Under the pieces are notes generated by a model. It saw nothing but the letters and a program-made list of their open reading frames with translations, searched no databases and was not told where the DNA came from. The position numbers and the translations under genes were made by a program. DNA of 64,000 nt from an uncultured Roseburia sp. (lineage in GTDB: Bacteria; Bacillota; Clostridia; Lachnospirales; Lachnospiraceae). How positions within the stretch are numbered: position 1 is the stretch's first letter; every line of letters begins with the position of its first letter. The stretch spans positions 1 to 64,000 of the forward strand of contig CANRYS010000004.1 of assembly GCA_947644305.1 (NCBI GenBank), in the 5' to 3' direction. Below are positions 7,737 through 16,171 of the stretch, one piece after another.

Positions 7737-9472
7737 TTTTCCTCCTTTCCAAACTGGGATTCATAAATCTCCCGGTACACTTCACAGCTCTGCAAAAGTT
7801 CCTCATGGGTTCCTTTTCCCACCAGCTCCCCGTCATCCAGCACAAGGATCTGGTCCGCCTGCAGGATCGACGCCGCACGCTGGGAGACGATAAATACCGT
7901 AGTTCCTGCCAGGTTCTCCTGGATCCCTTTGCGCAGCGCGGCATCTGTCATATAATCCAGCGCCGAGGAACTGTCGTCCAGAATCAGTATATCTGGCTTC
8001 TTTACCAACGCCCTGGCAATGGTGAGCCGCTGCCTCTGTCCACCGGAAAAATTTCTTCCTCCCTGTTCCACCAGTGCATCCAGGCCACCTTCCTTGTTCC
8101 TGACAAATTCCGCCGCCTGGGCTGTCTCCAGTGCCTCCCAGATCTCTTCATCTGTGGCGTTCTTTCGGCCCCACTGCATATTGGAGCGAATATTTCCATA
8201 AAAAAGTACCGCCTTCTGGGGTACCACCCCGATCTTTTCCCTCAGTTGAATGAGAGGATACTTCTTAATATCACTTCCACCGATCCGGATCTCGCCAGAG
8301 GTTCTCTCATAAAATCTCGGAATGAGATTGATCAGGGAAGTTTTCCCTGAGCCCGTGCCCCCGATCACACCGATCACGTCGCCCCGTTTCGCCGCAAAAG
8401 AGATATCCGTCAGGGACTCTTCCGAAGCATTCCGATAAGACAGTCCCACATGTTCAAATTCCACTATCTCTTCCTGTTTGGGGAAGGAAATTTCCTCTGC
8501 CAAATCCGTTCCCGCGGTATCTATAAGACTTGTCTCTACCTCAAACACATCTTGGATGCGGTTTCCACAGGCGATCGCCTTTGTGACCGTAATGATCAGA
8601 TTTGCCAGCTTCACCAGCTCCACCAGGATCTGTGTCATGTAATCCACCAGGGCCACCACAGCTCCCTGGGTGAGAATCCCTGCCTCCACCCGCAGTGCCC
8701 CTGTCCAGACCAGAAGGATAATCGCTCCATTCACGATCACAAATGTCAACGGGTTCATCAGCGCCGAAACCCGCCCCACAAAAAACTGTACTTTATTCAG
8801 ATCAAGATTTGCTTTCTCAAACTTTTCCGTCTCTTCCTTCTCTTTCCGAAAAGCACGGATCACCCTGGCACCGGTCAGATTTTCCCTGGTGATGCCAAGA
8901 ATCCGGTCCAGTCCTGACTGCACCTTTTTATAAAGAGGGATGCTGGCAAGCATCACACCAAATACCACGATGGACAAAAGAGGGATCGCCACGACAAAGA
9001 TCATGGCCGCCTTCACATCAATGGTAAATGCCATAATCATGGCTCCAAATACGATAAATGGCGATCTTAGAAACAGTCTCAGCACCAGATTAACCCCAGA
9101 CTGCACCTGATTTACATCACTAGTCATCCTCGTGATCAAACTGGTAGATCCCAGCCGGTCGACCTCTGTATAAGAAAACGTCTCGATATGATGAAACAAA
9201 GCGGATTTCAGCTTTGCCGAAAATCCCACGGCTGCCTTGGCGGCAAAGTACTGTGCTGTCAGCGAAGAGGCGAGCCCTACCACAGCCAGCAGAAGAAGTA
9301 CGCCTCCCATCATCATCACGTACCGGCCATCCCCGTTCTTAATTCCCACATCAATAATAGATGCCATAACGAGAGGCACCATCAATTCAAAGGACGCCTC
9401 TAATAACTTAAAAAGTGGTCCCAGCACGGACTCCTTTTTGTAATCTTTGAGATATACAAGTAATTTCCACAT
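7733..9472 (-). CDS. ABC exporter half-transporter A (degenerate Walker B Glu and H-loop)
   Basis: 579 residues from the ATG at 9472 (GGAGGAGAAGCATAAG before it); an in-frame start at 9523 is unlikely. Membrane domain then ATPase: Walker A GGTGSGKTS and a canonical signature FSGGQRQR, but Walker B is ILILDDSSS with Asp in place of the catalytic Glu, and the switch His is Gln (FIVSQRAAS). These changes identify it as the non-catalytic partner of a heterodimer with the downstream gene. Confidence 0.94.
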   Translation of the reverse strand: MWKLLVYLKDYKKESVLGPLFKLLEASFELMVPLVMASIIDVGIKNGDGRYVMMMGGVLLLLAVVGLASSLTAQYFAAKAAVGFSAKLKSALFHHIETFSYTEVDRLGSTSLITRMTSDVNQVQSGVNLVLRLFLRSPFIVFGAMIMAFTIDVKAAMIFVVAIPLLSIVVFGVMLASIPLYKKVQSGLDRILGITRENLTGARVIRAFRKEKEETEKFEKANLDLNKVQFFVGRVSALMNPLTFVIVNGAIILLVWTGALRVEAGILTQGAVVALVDYMTQILVELVKLANLIITVTKAIACGNRIQDVFEVETSLIDTAGTDLAEEISFPKQEEIVEFEHVGLSYRNASEESLTDISFAAKRGDVIGVIGGTGSGKTSLINLIPRFYERTSGEIRIGGSDIKKYPLIQLREKIGVVPQKAVLFYGNIRSNMQWGRKNATDEEIWEALETAQAAEFVRNKEGGLDALVEQGGRNFSGGQRQRLTIARALVKKPDILILDDSSSALDYMTDAALRKGIQENLAGTTVFIVSQRAASILQADQILVLDDGELVGKGTHEELLQSCEVYREIYESQFGKEEK

Positions 9473-9581
9473 CTTATGCTTCTCCTCCCTCAGAGATGTT
9501 CTCGCTGTTCCATATTGTAACACATCTGGAGAATAATTACTACATTCTTACGAAATAAAAGAATCCATAGAAAAGATACCG

Positions 9582-9589
9582 CATAGAAT
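9582..9589 (+). promoter_or_regulatory. Possible mother-cell sigma (E/K) -10 element before the SleC-like gene
   Basis: CATAGAAT differs by one base from the sigma-E -10 consensus CATACAMT and also resembles the sigma-K -10. No convincing -35 is seen. It lies 34 bases before the TTG start. Cited only because the gene family is expressed in the mother cell; weak evidence. Confidence 0.25.
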
Positions 9590-9622
9590 GAATATAACAA
9601 TCAAAAATAAGGGTGACTTATT

Positions 9623-10522
9623 TTGGAAAATAAATCAATCCGACCAGAACTTTTTGCTACGGTCACTCAGGGAGAAGATACCGGAAAACTAACCGTAAAT
9701 GTAACTTCAGAGCGGGACAATCGCCCCATCGAAGGGGCCTCAGTCCGCATTACTTACGACGGACAGCCGGACAATATCATTGAAGAAACTACCACAAATA
9801 CAGAAGGACAGATTCCTGACGTAGAATTGAATGCACCACCTATTGATTACAGCATGGCGCCTGGCGCTAATAAACCATATGCAGAATACACCATCTATAT
9901 CTCCGCCCCCGGTTATGAGACACTGGAAGTGAGCGGAGCTGAAATTTTTTCCGGGGAGCTGGCGATCCAGAATGCTGCCCTACTTCCCATCAGCCCCACA
10001 GATCCGACGGGAGCTGAGTTATATGTCATCCCTGACCATACCTTGTGGGGAGACTATCCACCAAAGATCGCAGAGGACGAGATCAAACCCATCGATGAAT
10101 CCGGCGAGATCGTCCTTAGTCGGGTGGTGATCCCTGAATACGTAGTAGTCCACGACGGGCCACCCTCAGACCAGTCCGCCACCAACTATTATGTCAAGTA
10201 CAAAGATTACATCAAGAACGTAGCGAGCAGCGAAATTTACTCCACTTGGCCAGAAGCGACGATTCAGGCAAATGTCCTGGCAATCCAGTCCTTCACGCTG
10301 AATCGGGTGTTTACAGAATGGTATCGCAACAAAGGCTATGACTTCACCATTACCAGTTCCACTGCCTTTGACCACAAGTGGATCCCCAACCGGAATGTCT
10401 TTGAGAGTATTTCCAGCATAGTGGATGAACTTTTCACCAATTTTCTCTCCCGTCCCAACGTGATCCAGCCGATTCTGACACAGTACTGCGACGGAAAAAA
10501 CGTCAGTTGTCCAAACTGGATG
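9623..10522 (+). pseudogene. sleC: SleC-like spore cortex-lytic protein, 5' part (interrupted by prophage)
   Basis: About 300 residues from a TTG start with AAGGGTGA before it, through CPNWM at the phage junction; five phage-encoded residues then lead to a stop at 10543. N-terminal beta-rich repeat-like domain (DNRPIEGASVRITYDG), then the segment VIPEYVVVHDG, DYIKNVASSEIYSTWPEA and TQYCDGKNVSCPNW, which matches clostridial SleC. In the family the protein is a pro-enzyme that degrades spore cortex at germination. The rest of the gene is at 53057-53446. Rejoined, it would be about 429 residues, the usual SleC length. Confidence 0.88.
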
Positions 10523-10542
10523 ACTGTATTCTGTAAGGTATA
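10521..10542 (+). other. attL: TG core plus left phage arm
   Basis: The core TG (10521-10522) is followed by the 20-base arm ACTGTATTCTGTAAGGTATA, the exact reverse complement of the arm at 53035-53054. Host sequence to the left encodes SleC residues ending in W-M. The pattern (perfect palindrome around a dinucleotide) is typical of serine-integrase attP. Confidence 0.9.
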
Positions 10543-10654
10543 AAAGTCACACGCTACTGCTACTTCCTTTAATTTTGATTCTTCCAAATTAGCAACAAAC
10601 TTTAGAAGCAAGGATTTTTCCAAAAGGCATCACCTGGAAATTTTAAGTACAGGA

Positions 10655-10685
10655 GAAAAATTAAGGCCGGGTTGATAGCCCGGCC
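10655..10685 (-). terminator. Terminator after the three-gene cassette
   Basis: A perfect 7-bp GC stem GGCCGGG/CCCGGCC (10665-10671 and 10679-10685) with a 7-base loop, followed on the minus strand by TTAATTTTT. It closes the leftmost prophage transcript. Nothing else is seen in 10544-10654. Confidence 0.85.
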
Positions 10686-10697
10686 AGTAAATCATAT

Positions 10698-11201
10698 CTA
10701 AAATCTTTGATAATTCTTATTAATCAAAGCAAATATATCCTGCACTTCCTTATGTAATGATAACTTAATTTTCTTTTGTTGTTCTTTGTTCTCTATTCTT
10801 TTTCCAGCAACATCAACTAAATGTTCTTCTAAATCCTTAGTTTTCTCTGTTAATTCGTAATAAAAATCATTTTTTGCATACTTAAAATACCCACAATCAC
10901 GAACCATTGCCATAAACTCTTTGTTAATCTGGCGATATTCCACACATAACTTTCCGTTCGCATTAAAGTCTAGTTTTTCCATGACTCTGGGTATCTTGTC
11001 CTTCAAATATTTTCCGAAAATTTCTTCAAAGTAAATTGACTGAAGATTTGTATTATTCAACTTAATCTGATAAAAAATGGAAATTCCTGATACTACTAAT
11101 GCTATAATCGACAAAACAATGGAGATCCCCTCGATAATTTGAGGTTTATTTATCTCTTTTTGAACAATTTCTAATAGTTGTTCTAATATTTTCTCGTCCA
11201 T
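10698..11201 (-). CDS. Small membrane protein, third gene of the GHKL/STAS cassette
   Basis: 167 residues. A hydrophobic segment at about residues 22-45 (IEGISIVLSIIALVVSGISI) follows a short N-terminal helix; the remaining 120 residues are charged and helical. I do not recognise a family. It begins directly after the stop of the STAS-like gene and before a terminator, so it is the last gene of an independent transcript. By position and topology it could be the membrane effector of a defence-like module; this is inference. Confidence 0.75.
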   Translation of the reverse strand: MDEKILEQLLEIVQKEINKPQIIEGISIVLSIIALVVSGISIFYQIKLNNTNLQSIYFEEIFGKYLKDKIPRVMEKLDFNANGKLCVEYRQINKEFMAMVRDCGYFKYAKNDFYYELTEKTKDLEEHLVDVAGKRIENKEQQKKIKLSLHKEVQDIFALINKNYQRF

Positions 11202-11202
11202 C

Positions 11203-11502
11203 TCATACCCCGTATGTTTCGATACAATCTTTTATCTTCTCATCTGCTTCCTTATTCATGGCATATAACTTCATAATTTGTGTCGCAGTTGCTTTGCCAT
11301 ATTCTTCTCCAAGTTTTTTATACAATCCCTGTATAAACGAAGATGCGACATCTTCAATCTGTACAGGGAAAATTATCGTATTTTCATATTTTATTGCAAT
11401 CTTGTTTTTGACTTGTTCCTCATAAACATCTACGCCGAGTCTGTTCCCAGCTAAATTTGTAACCAGTTTATCAAATTCAAGATATATCTCTTTCTTTTCC
11501 AT
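11203..11502 (-). CDS. STAS-like domain protein (DUF4325-like)
   Basis: 99 residues from the ATG at 11502, which is well spaced from GGGGG; an in-frame ATG at 11511 lies too close to it. The segment FPVQIEDVASSFIQGLYKKLGE resembles the alpha/beta STAS-like fold of DUF4325, which often stands beside a HATPase gene. The pairing resembles the anti-sigma kinase / STAS antagonist pairs SpoIIAB-SpoIIAA and RsbW-RsbV, though no sigma factor is here. It overlaps or abuts its neighbours on both sides. Confidence 0.7.
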   Translation of the reverse strand: MEKKEIYLEFDKLVTNLAGNRLGVDVYEEQVKNKIAIKYENTIIFPVQIEDVASSFIQGLYKKLGEEYGKATATQIMKLYAMNKEADEKIKDCIETYGV

Positions 11503-11503
11503 T

Positions 11504-12646
11504 TTAGTCATTCCCCCTATATATCAAAGATAAGTTGTAACCTGTACCTGTCAAATAAGTATCAGAAGATGTCAGGCTCTTTTTGTCTGGACGCTCTTTC
11601 AAAAAATCACTTTGCTCATTAAATCCAACCCAGCCCTGTGAATCACACAGCAAAAATTCGGGCCAAAACCGAATGATTTTATCCTTACTTAGAACATAAC
11701 AATTATGTGTGTCTGCGCGCTTTTCAACCTCACGAATCATTTCATACAAACCTGTCCCACCTGTCTCTGTCACGTTATCTCGACCAGATATTTCATCTTG
11801 AAACGCAGACAACATAAAAAAATGTTCCTCTGTATATTCTGTATCAAAAAAGTTTTTATGCCTCTCGTATGCCTTAGCCAAAGTAACATATCTGCTCGCA
11901 GTTCTATAGCCTTGTTTTTGAATCTTCTCTTGCAAAGTATCGCCTAAAAATATATTTGAAAAATTTAACACACTTATATTTACTGAGTAGTATGTATTAT
12001 CTGGGTCACTTCTTTTTTTATAATCCAGTGAAACATCAATATCTACTAAACAATCACTGTCTGCATGCTCACATGCATTATCAGCCAACTCACTAACAAT
12101 CCTTGCAATTTTGCCACAATCTTCTCTGTCTAAATTGAAATATTTCAAAAAACTTTTTACATCAGTCATTAATATTGATACTGCCAATCTATCGTCCTTA
12201 TTAATAGTTCTTCTAAAATGTCCTTTTTCTAAATCAGAGAAAAAAAATCTGCTGTACTGCTCTGCTGAGATTGATCTGGTAATATACTTGCATAATGGAG
12301 AATAGCCAATTCCACTTGTTTGAATGCTGAGGTCGATTCCTCTAGCCCTCACTATAATTTTCTTGTATTTTTGTATCAGTTCATAAACTATGCATTCTAA
12401 AATAATGTATGATAATTTATCTTTTGGTCTTATGCGGTCAAATTCTAAATATAATTCCCTACACATTTTACCATACTTTTTCATAACATAATTAATTTTC
12501 CCAAGAAGTACTTTAACTTCCTTTCCCCCAAAAACTTCAGAACGACAATCTATCCGTACTATTCCATGCTTTTCAATATTTATTCGTTTATATCTGCCGT
12601 TATAGTCTATGTAATTCTGTTCAAAAAAATACTTTAAATCAAACAT
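11504..12646 (-). CDS. GHKL-type ATPase domain protein
   Basis: 380 residues. A C-terminal HATPase fold is visible: N-box ELADNACEHAD at 186-196 with conserved Glu, Asn and Glu-His, and G-box ETGGTGLYEMI at 294-304. The first 150 residues are not recognised and may hold a second STAS-like or substrate domain. No histidine-kinase dimerisation domain or membrane helix is seen. It starts with AAAGGAGAGAGG before the ATG and has its own promoter. It probably acts with the next two genes. Confidence 0.82.
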   Translation of the reverse strand: MFDLKYFFEQNYIDYNGRYKRINIEKHGIVRIDCRSEVFGGKEVKVLLGKINYVMKKYGKMCRELYLEFDRIRPKDKLSYIILECIVYELIQKYKKIIVRARGIDLSIQTSGIGYSPLCKYITRSISAEQYSRFFFSDLEKGHFRRTINKDDRLAVSILMTDVKSFLKYFNLDREDCGKIARIVSELADNACEHADSDCLVDIDVSLDYKKRSDPDNTYYSVNISVLNFSNIFLGDTLQEKIQKQGYRTASRYVTLAKAYERHKNFFDTEYTEEHFFMLSAFQDEISGRDNVTETGGTGLYEMIREVEKRADTHNCYVLSKDKIIRFWPEFLLCDSQGWVGFNEQSDFLKERPDKKSLTSSDTYLTGTGYNLSLIYRGND

Positions 12647-12665
12647 TTCCTCTCTCCTTTAAGAC

Positions 12666-12694
12666 ATTATACACCAAGTTGCAATTTAACACAA
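12666..12694 (-). promoter_or_regulatory. Promoter of the GHKL/STAS cassette
   Basis: On the minus strand TTGTGT (12689-12694), 17 bases, TATAAT (12666-12671), 20 bases before the GHKL start codon. It lies directly after the terminator of the lysis operon, so the cassette is transcribed on its own, as expected of a lysogen-expressed cargo unit. Confidence 0.75.
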
Positions 12695-12695
12695 T

Positions 12696-12732
12696 AAAAA
12701 AAGAGATACTTGGGATGATCCAAAGTATCTCT
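12696..12732 (-). terminator. Terminator of the prophage late operon
   Basis: A 10-bp stem AGAGATACTT/AAGTATCTCT (12702-12732) is followed on the minus strand by a run of seven T. It separates the amidase gene from the cassette promoter. Confidence 0.92.
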
Positions 12733-12741
12733 GATTCATTA

Positions 12742-13263
12742 TTAATTCTGGCATATTGTCTTCTTAAATTCTTTCCACGTCTTATTATCCTTCCCAGCCA
12801 TCGGCGCCGGGCAACACTTGCCGTTGACATCCCAGTGCCGGATGATCGTCTTTGCATTCGGACAACGTTTTTGTATGTACTGAGTGATCAGCCATTTGAC
12901 CGCTTCTGCCTGTTTATCTGTATAGCCTTTGGTGGCACTGCAGAGTTCAATACTGACACTGTTCTGATTGGTACATTTATTATAGTATGCCCCAGCTCCG
13001 TTTTTATTGGTGACAAAGCCGCCTACAGACCAGGCGACGCGGTTCATGAGAATGGACCGCACGATCACGCCTTTTTTTCCAACAAAAAAATGGGCACCTA
13101 CCCCCCAACGGCTACCGCTTTGTTCCCGTTGAAAATACTTGCCATTATTGGCTGCCGTGTCGTTAGAATTTCCAGTATAGTGGATCACGATGTATTTTAT
13201 GGTTTTCCGGCTTCTTTTCCCATGAAAACAACTCTTGTGAGCTGGCATCTTTTTGATCTTCAT
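12742..13263 (-). CDS. Endolysin: N-acetylmuramoyl-L-alanine amidase (Amidase_2)
   Basis: 173 residues. The first Zn His is in IVIHYTGN; RHWDVNGKCCPAP near the end supplies the second His and the Cys ligand, and GVGAHFFV is the typical central strand. It cleaves the amide bond between MurNAc and the stem peptide for host lysis. There is no separate cell-wall-binding domain or signal peptide, so release would depend on the small membrane proteins upstream. GGAGGTGCGGTGAT precedes the ATG. Confidence 0.93.
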   Translation of the reverse strand: MKIKKMPAHKSCFHGKRSRKTIKYIVIHYTGNSNDTAANNGKYFQREQSGSRWGVGAHFFVGKKGVIVRSILMNRVAWSVGGFVTNKNGAGAYYNKCTNQNSVSIELCSATKGYTDKQAEAVKWLITQYIQKRCPNAKTIIRHWDVNGKCCPAPMAGKDNKTWKEFKKTICQN

Positions 13264-13264
13264 A

Positions 13265-13483
13265 TCACCGCACCTCCTTCCCGCTGAGATAACTCATTAC
13301 CATATTCCAGACTGCAGATACTCCCGCCGCTACGCAGGAGATCAGCATAGGGTAGAGTACCGCTTTGGCGGTCTCCAGATCTGTGATCTCTGCCATCCTG
13401 TCGATACCAAATGACGCTATAAACGCCTGTACAAAGGTTTTTCCTGCTCTCTTTGCAATGTCTTTCCAAACGATTCTTTTCAT
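13265..13483 (-). CDS. Small phage holin-like membrane protein
   Basis: 72 residues from the ATG at 13483 (GGAGG spaced 8). The N-terminus is basic and amphipathic; hydrophobic stretches are at about 15-30 and 42-65 (LYPMLISCVAAGVSAVWNMV). Size and position immediately before the amidase fit a holin. The family is not certain. Confidence 0.7.
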   Translation of the reverse strand: MKRIVWKDIAKRAGKTFVQAFIASFGIDRMAEITDLETAKAVLYPMLISCVAAGVSAVWNMVMSYLSGKEVR

Positions 13484-13500
13484 TTTCCATTCCTCCATTC

Positions 13501-13821
13501 TCAATACAGGGCGTCTATCCCCTGTTCCCGGATAAAATCCCTGTGCTTGTTTTTTACTTTGGTTGCATAGGTCAGCGCCTCATGCATGTCTCCATTGCAG
13601 TGTGCGTCTGGAATCCGCTGCACCGCTTTAGCGGTAGCCTCCCCCAGTGTGATAGCTGCCATCACACCCTCAATAACAATGGCCTCATTCTGGCGCCTTG
13701 CCTCATCTTTCTTCTCTTCTGCCTGCTGACGTTTCATCAGTTTTCTCTCCAAAATCCAGAAACAGAATCCAGTAATGGCAGATGGCAAAGCCATAGCCAG
13801 TAAGATTGTCTGCACATCCAC
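13501..13821 (-). CDS. Small phage membrane protein, possible holin or haemolysin XhlA-like
   Basis: 106 residues from GTG at 13821, which follows GGAGGTGAGAGA; the frame is open further upstream. One transmembrane segment near the N-terminus (ILLAMALPSAITGFCFWIL) is followed by a charged coiled-coil and a tail containing HCNGDMHEALTYATKV. Proteins of this kind precede holins in clostridial phages, but the exact role is unknown. Confidence 0.65.
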   Translation of the reverse strand: MDVQTILLAMALPSAITGFCFWILERKLMKRQQAEEKKDEARRQNEAIVIEGVMAAITLGEATAKAVQRIPDAHCNGDMHEALTYATKVKNKHRDFIREQGIDALY

Positions 13822-13856
13822 TCTCTCACCTCCCCTCTTCTTGCGCCGGCGCAACT

Positions 13857-13876
13857 AAAAAAGAGCCCTCCGGCTC
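13857..13876 (-). terminator. Terminator after the tail-fibre gene
   Basis: Stem GAGCC/GGCTC with a 4-base loop (13863-13876) and a run of six T on the minus strand (13857-13862). A palindrome TTGCGCCGGCGCAA lies just beside it. Confidence 0.8.
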
Positions 13877-13901
13877 ATTTACTGCTTTTATCATCTGCCT
13901 T

Positions 13902-15623
13902 TTAAGGCTTGATAACTACTTTAATGATGTTGTCCTTGATCCGCTGGATCACCCGGTAGGTGTCAAAGGTTCTTTCTTTCGCTAAAGTGGCAGCACCGCC
14001 TACCCCGCACCTGCAGTATCCATTTACCTGGCACGTTCCGTCGTCATAGACAGAGAGGACGCCCACCATCCCGATGGCGGACCATTCTGGCCGATCCTCT
14101 CTTGGAATATACAATTCATCCGGGTTATACTCTGGATTTTCCTTGTATCGTATCCCCTCTTTGTTTTCAGTATGCTTTACACCATCCTTATCCTGCCATA
14201 TTTCTTCGTATTTGTAGGTTTCTTCTATGTATCGTCCAAATTCATCCAATACATACCGTCCCCGCCAGTCCTCGTCTCCGTTTCCTATGGTATTTGGGTG
14301 TCCGCTGACAATTCCTAGGATATAGTCTCCAGGAGAGGCAATCTTTATCTTTTCCGGCTCTTGCTCATCAAAGGTAACAAAAAGACCAACCCGGTCTTCC
14401 CCGTCGGGATTACCATCTGCCCACTCAAAGTACTCCGCGTAATCGGCTCCTGTAGCAATGGTGGAATTTGTGGCATAAACAGTACCGTTATAATTTACCC
14501 GGAAGGCGTTGGACCTGGAAGAGTCTGAAGAACCATTACCAATCATAAAGGCCGTCCTGGCTGCGCTGCCTGAATCGCTGCTTTCCAGCGTTGACAACTT
14601 GCAAAAATGCCCAAAGGCAGTCTGATTTGAGTGCGCCTGATTATTATTTCCTGCGATCAATACATTTGACCCAGACACATAATTCCCTTGACCGTTTACA
14701 ACCGTCGAGTTTCTGTAATAGGTACTGCCGGATGTAGGTGTCGGAATAATATTTGCTGACCCGGCGATAATGGCGCTCTGTGCGGCATTTCCTATTGTGT
14801 TTCCATAGCCTGCCGCAATGATGTTTTCGTCACCGTTATCCTTGTTCCCGGTACCAAGCAGGGTACTTCTTGTAGATGCACCTTTTGTGCAACTTGTGCT
14901 GTATATAAGCCCCAGTTTTTTCTTATCGGAGGCAGACAGCAACCCATTTGTACTTTCCGTCGCGGTCCCATAAGTCGTATCCGTAAAAACAGCATTGCTT
15001 GGAACCGATTTACCAAGCGTATATGTACAAGCCACAGGCTTCCCGTCGGAAAAATAGACAGGATTTGTGGCAGAACCAGCGGATGTACTTAGTTTAGCGG
15101 CAGAAGAAGCATTGCCGGACAAATTAGCAACAACAGTGCCAGTTGTACCTTGCTGCGTCAAAAAATAGTAGTTCCCATTAGCTCCCAAAGCAAGAGTACC
15201 AGCGGTCATATTGCTCCAATGGAATCCGATCGAAGGTGCATAGGCAATATCACTTTTAGTGTTGGCCACAAGATCATTTTCCCGTATCTGGAATGCTGAT
15301 GACGAAAATCTGCCCGCCGCTGAAGAATTATAGCTGCCATAAAAGGAGCCTTGTCCCTTTACATCAGCAGATCCGTTGAATGTTTTCCCAAAAATTGATC
15401 TGGTAGCTGCTAATTTCGTAGAAGTTCCCGCATTTCCCGTTATATCTATCCCCCATGTTCCACTGGCGCCTTCTCCTGTTTTGGACGGAACATAGTCTTT
15501 GTCTGCTTTTTTAGTATCTATATCATGCATTGCCTGGTCAATTTTTTCAGCATTAAAATCTTCTGGATTAAAAAAATCATTATCCTCTGGAATATTAAAT
15601 CCAAAATGTTCTGACTGTCTCAT
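13902..15623 (-). CDS. Phage tail fibre with C-terminal peptidase-G2-type autocleavage domain
   Basis: 573 residues. The first 100 form a typical fibre base (NPEDFNAEKIDQAMHDIDTK), then a low-complexity Gly/Ser/Ala/Asn-rich shaft, then a C-terminal domain beginning TGADYAEYFEWADGNPDGED that resembles the self-cleaving chaperone domain (Peptidase_G2/IMC) of Bacillus phage fibres. It probably binds the host surface. It overlaps the upstream tail gene by four bases. Confidence 0.85.
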   Translation of the reverse strand: MRQSEHFGFNIPEDNDFFNPEDFNAEKIDQAMHDIDTKKADKDYVPSKTGEGASGTWGIDITGNAGTSTKLAATRSIFGKTFNGSADVKGQGSFYGSYNSSAAGRFSSSAFQIRENDLVANTKSDIAYAPSIGFHWSNMTAGTLALGANGNYYFLTQQGTTGTVVANLSGNASSAAKLSTSAGSATNPVYFSDGKPVACTYTLGKSVPSNAVFTDTTYGTATESTNGLLSASDKKKLGLIYSTSCTKGASTRSTLLGTGNKDNGDENIIAAGYGNTIGNAAQSAIIAGSANIIPTPTSGSTYYRNSTVVNGQGNYVSGSNVLIAGNNNQAHSNQTAFGHFCKLSTLESSDSGSAARTAFMIGNGSSDSSRSNAFRVNYNGTVYATNSTIATGADYAEYFEWADGNPDGEDRVGLFVTFDEQEPEKIKIASPGDYILGIVSGHPNTIGNGDEDWRGRYVLDEFGRYIEETYKYEEIWQDKDGVKHTENKEGIRYKENPEYNPDELYIPREDRPEWSAIGMVGVLSVYDDGTCQVNGYCRCGVGGAATLAKERTFDTYRVIQRIKDNIIKVVIKP

Positions 15624-16171
15624 TTCATCACTTCCTCCCTTAATTGTTTGTAGGTATATATCTTTAATTCTTTGTATGTATACGGTCTCAAAAGCCCGTA
15701 TACATTATACATCAGGTCAGCATCCACCACCAGATTAGCCGGTATCATCCGGTCCAATAATGCCTTTACATCGTTTAACATATTCTTACTCGTGAGCATA
15801 ACTTTGATTCTGATGGTGTAAATCTCGGGGAAAAGCTCGATCGTATAACCATCTTTCCCGCACAAAACATCTAATATCATACGCAACTTTTTAAAGGTAT
15901 ATGGCCTTTGTTCTGCCAAACGACCGGCAATATTATTTCGTCTATCCTGCAAAGTGTACATATCTTTATTTTTAAGATTCAATACTTTTTCCCAGCGGTC
16001 ACAGCCATGTTCATCCAGCGAAAGAATAAAATTATTACTCCATAATGATTCAATAGTGTTCCAAAGTTCATCCATCTGCGCTTGATATCTGCCGCACAAG
16101 ATTTTTATCTCCCTAAATTCACGCAGCCATTCTGGAAGATAGTCAATCACTTGTCTGTCCAACCACTTCAC
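15620..16171 (-). CDS. Baseplate/tail protein, DUF2313 (XkdU/YmfQ-like)
   Basis: 183 residues from a GTG start inside the end of the baseplate J gene. The opening LPEWLREFREIKILCGRYQAQMD and the mid-region RRNNIAGRLAEQRPYTFKKLR match the YmfQ family that links the baseplate wedge to the fibre. In PBSX the equivalent is xkdU, in the same place. Confidence 0.85.
   Translation of the reverse strand: MKWLDRQVIDYLPEWLREFREIKILCGRYQAQMDELWNTIESLWSNNFILSLDEHGCDRWEKVLNLKNKDMYTLQDRRNNIAGRLAEQRPYTFKKLRMILDVLCGKDGYTIELFPEIYTIRIKVMLTSKNMLNDVKALLDRMIPANLVVDADLMYNVYGLLRPYTYKELKIYTYKQLREEVMK

Noticed and set aside
10336..10623. A 95-codon minus-strand frame over the attL junction
   Set aside because: It is antisense to the SleC-like part and spans the phage junction, so it cannot be an old gene.
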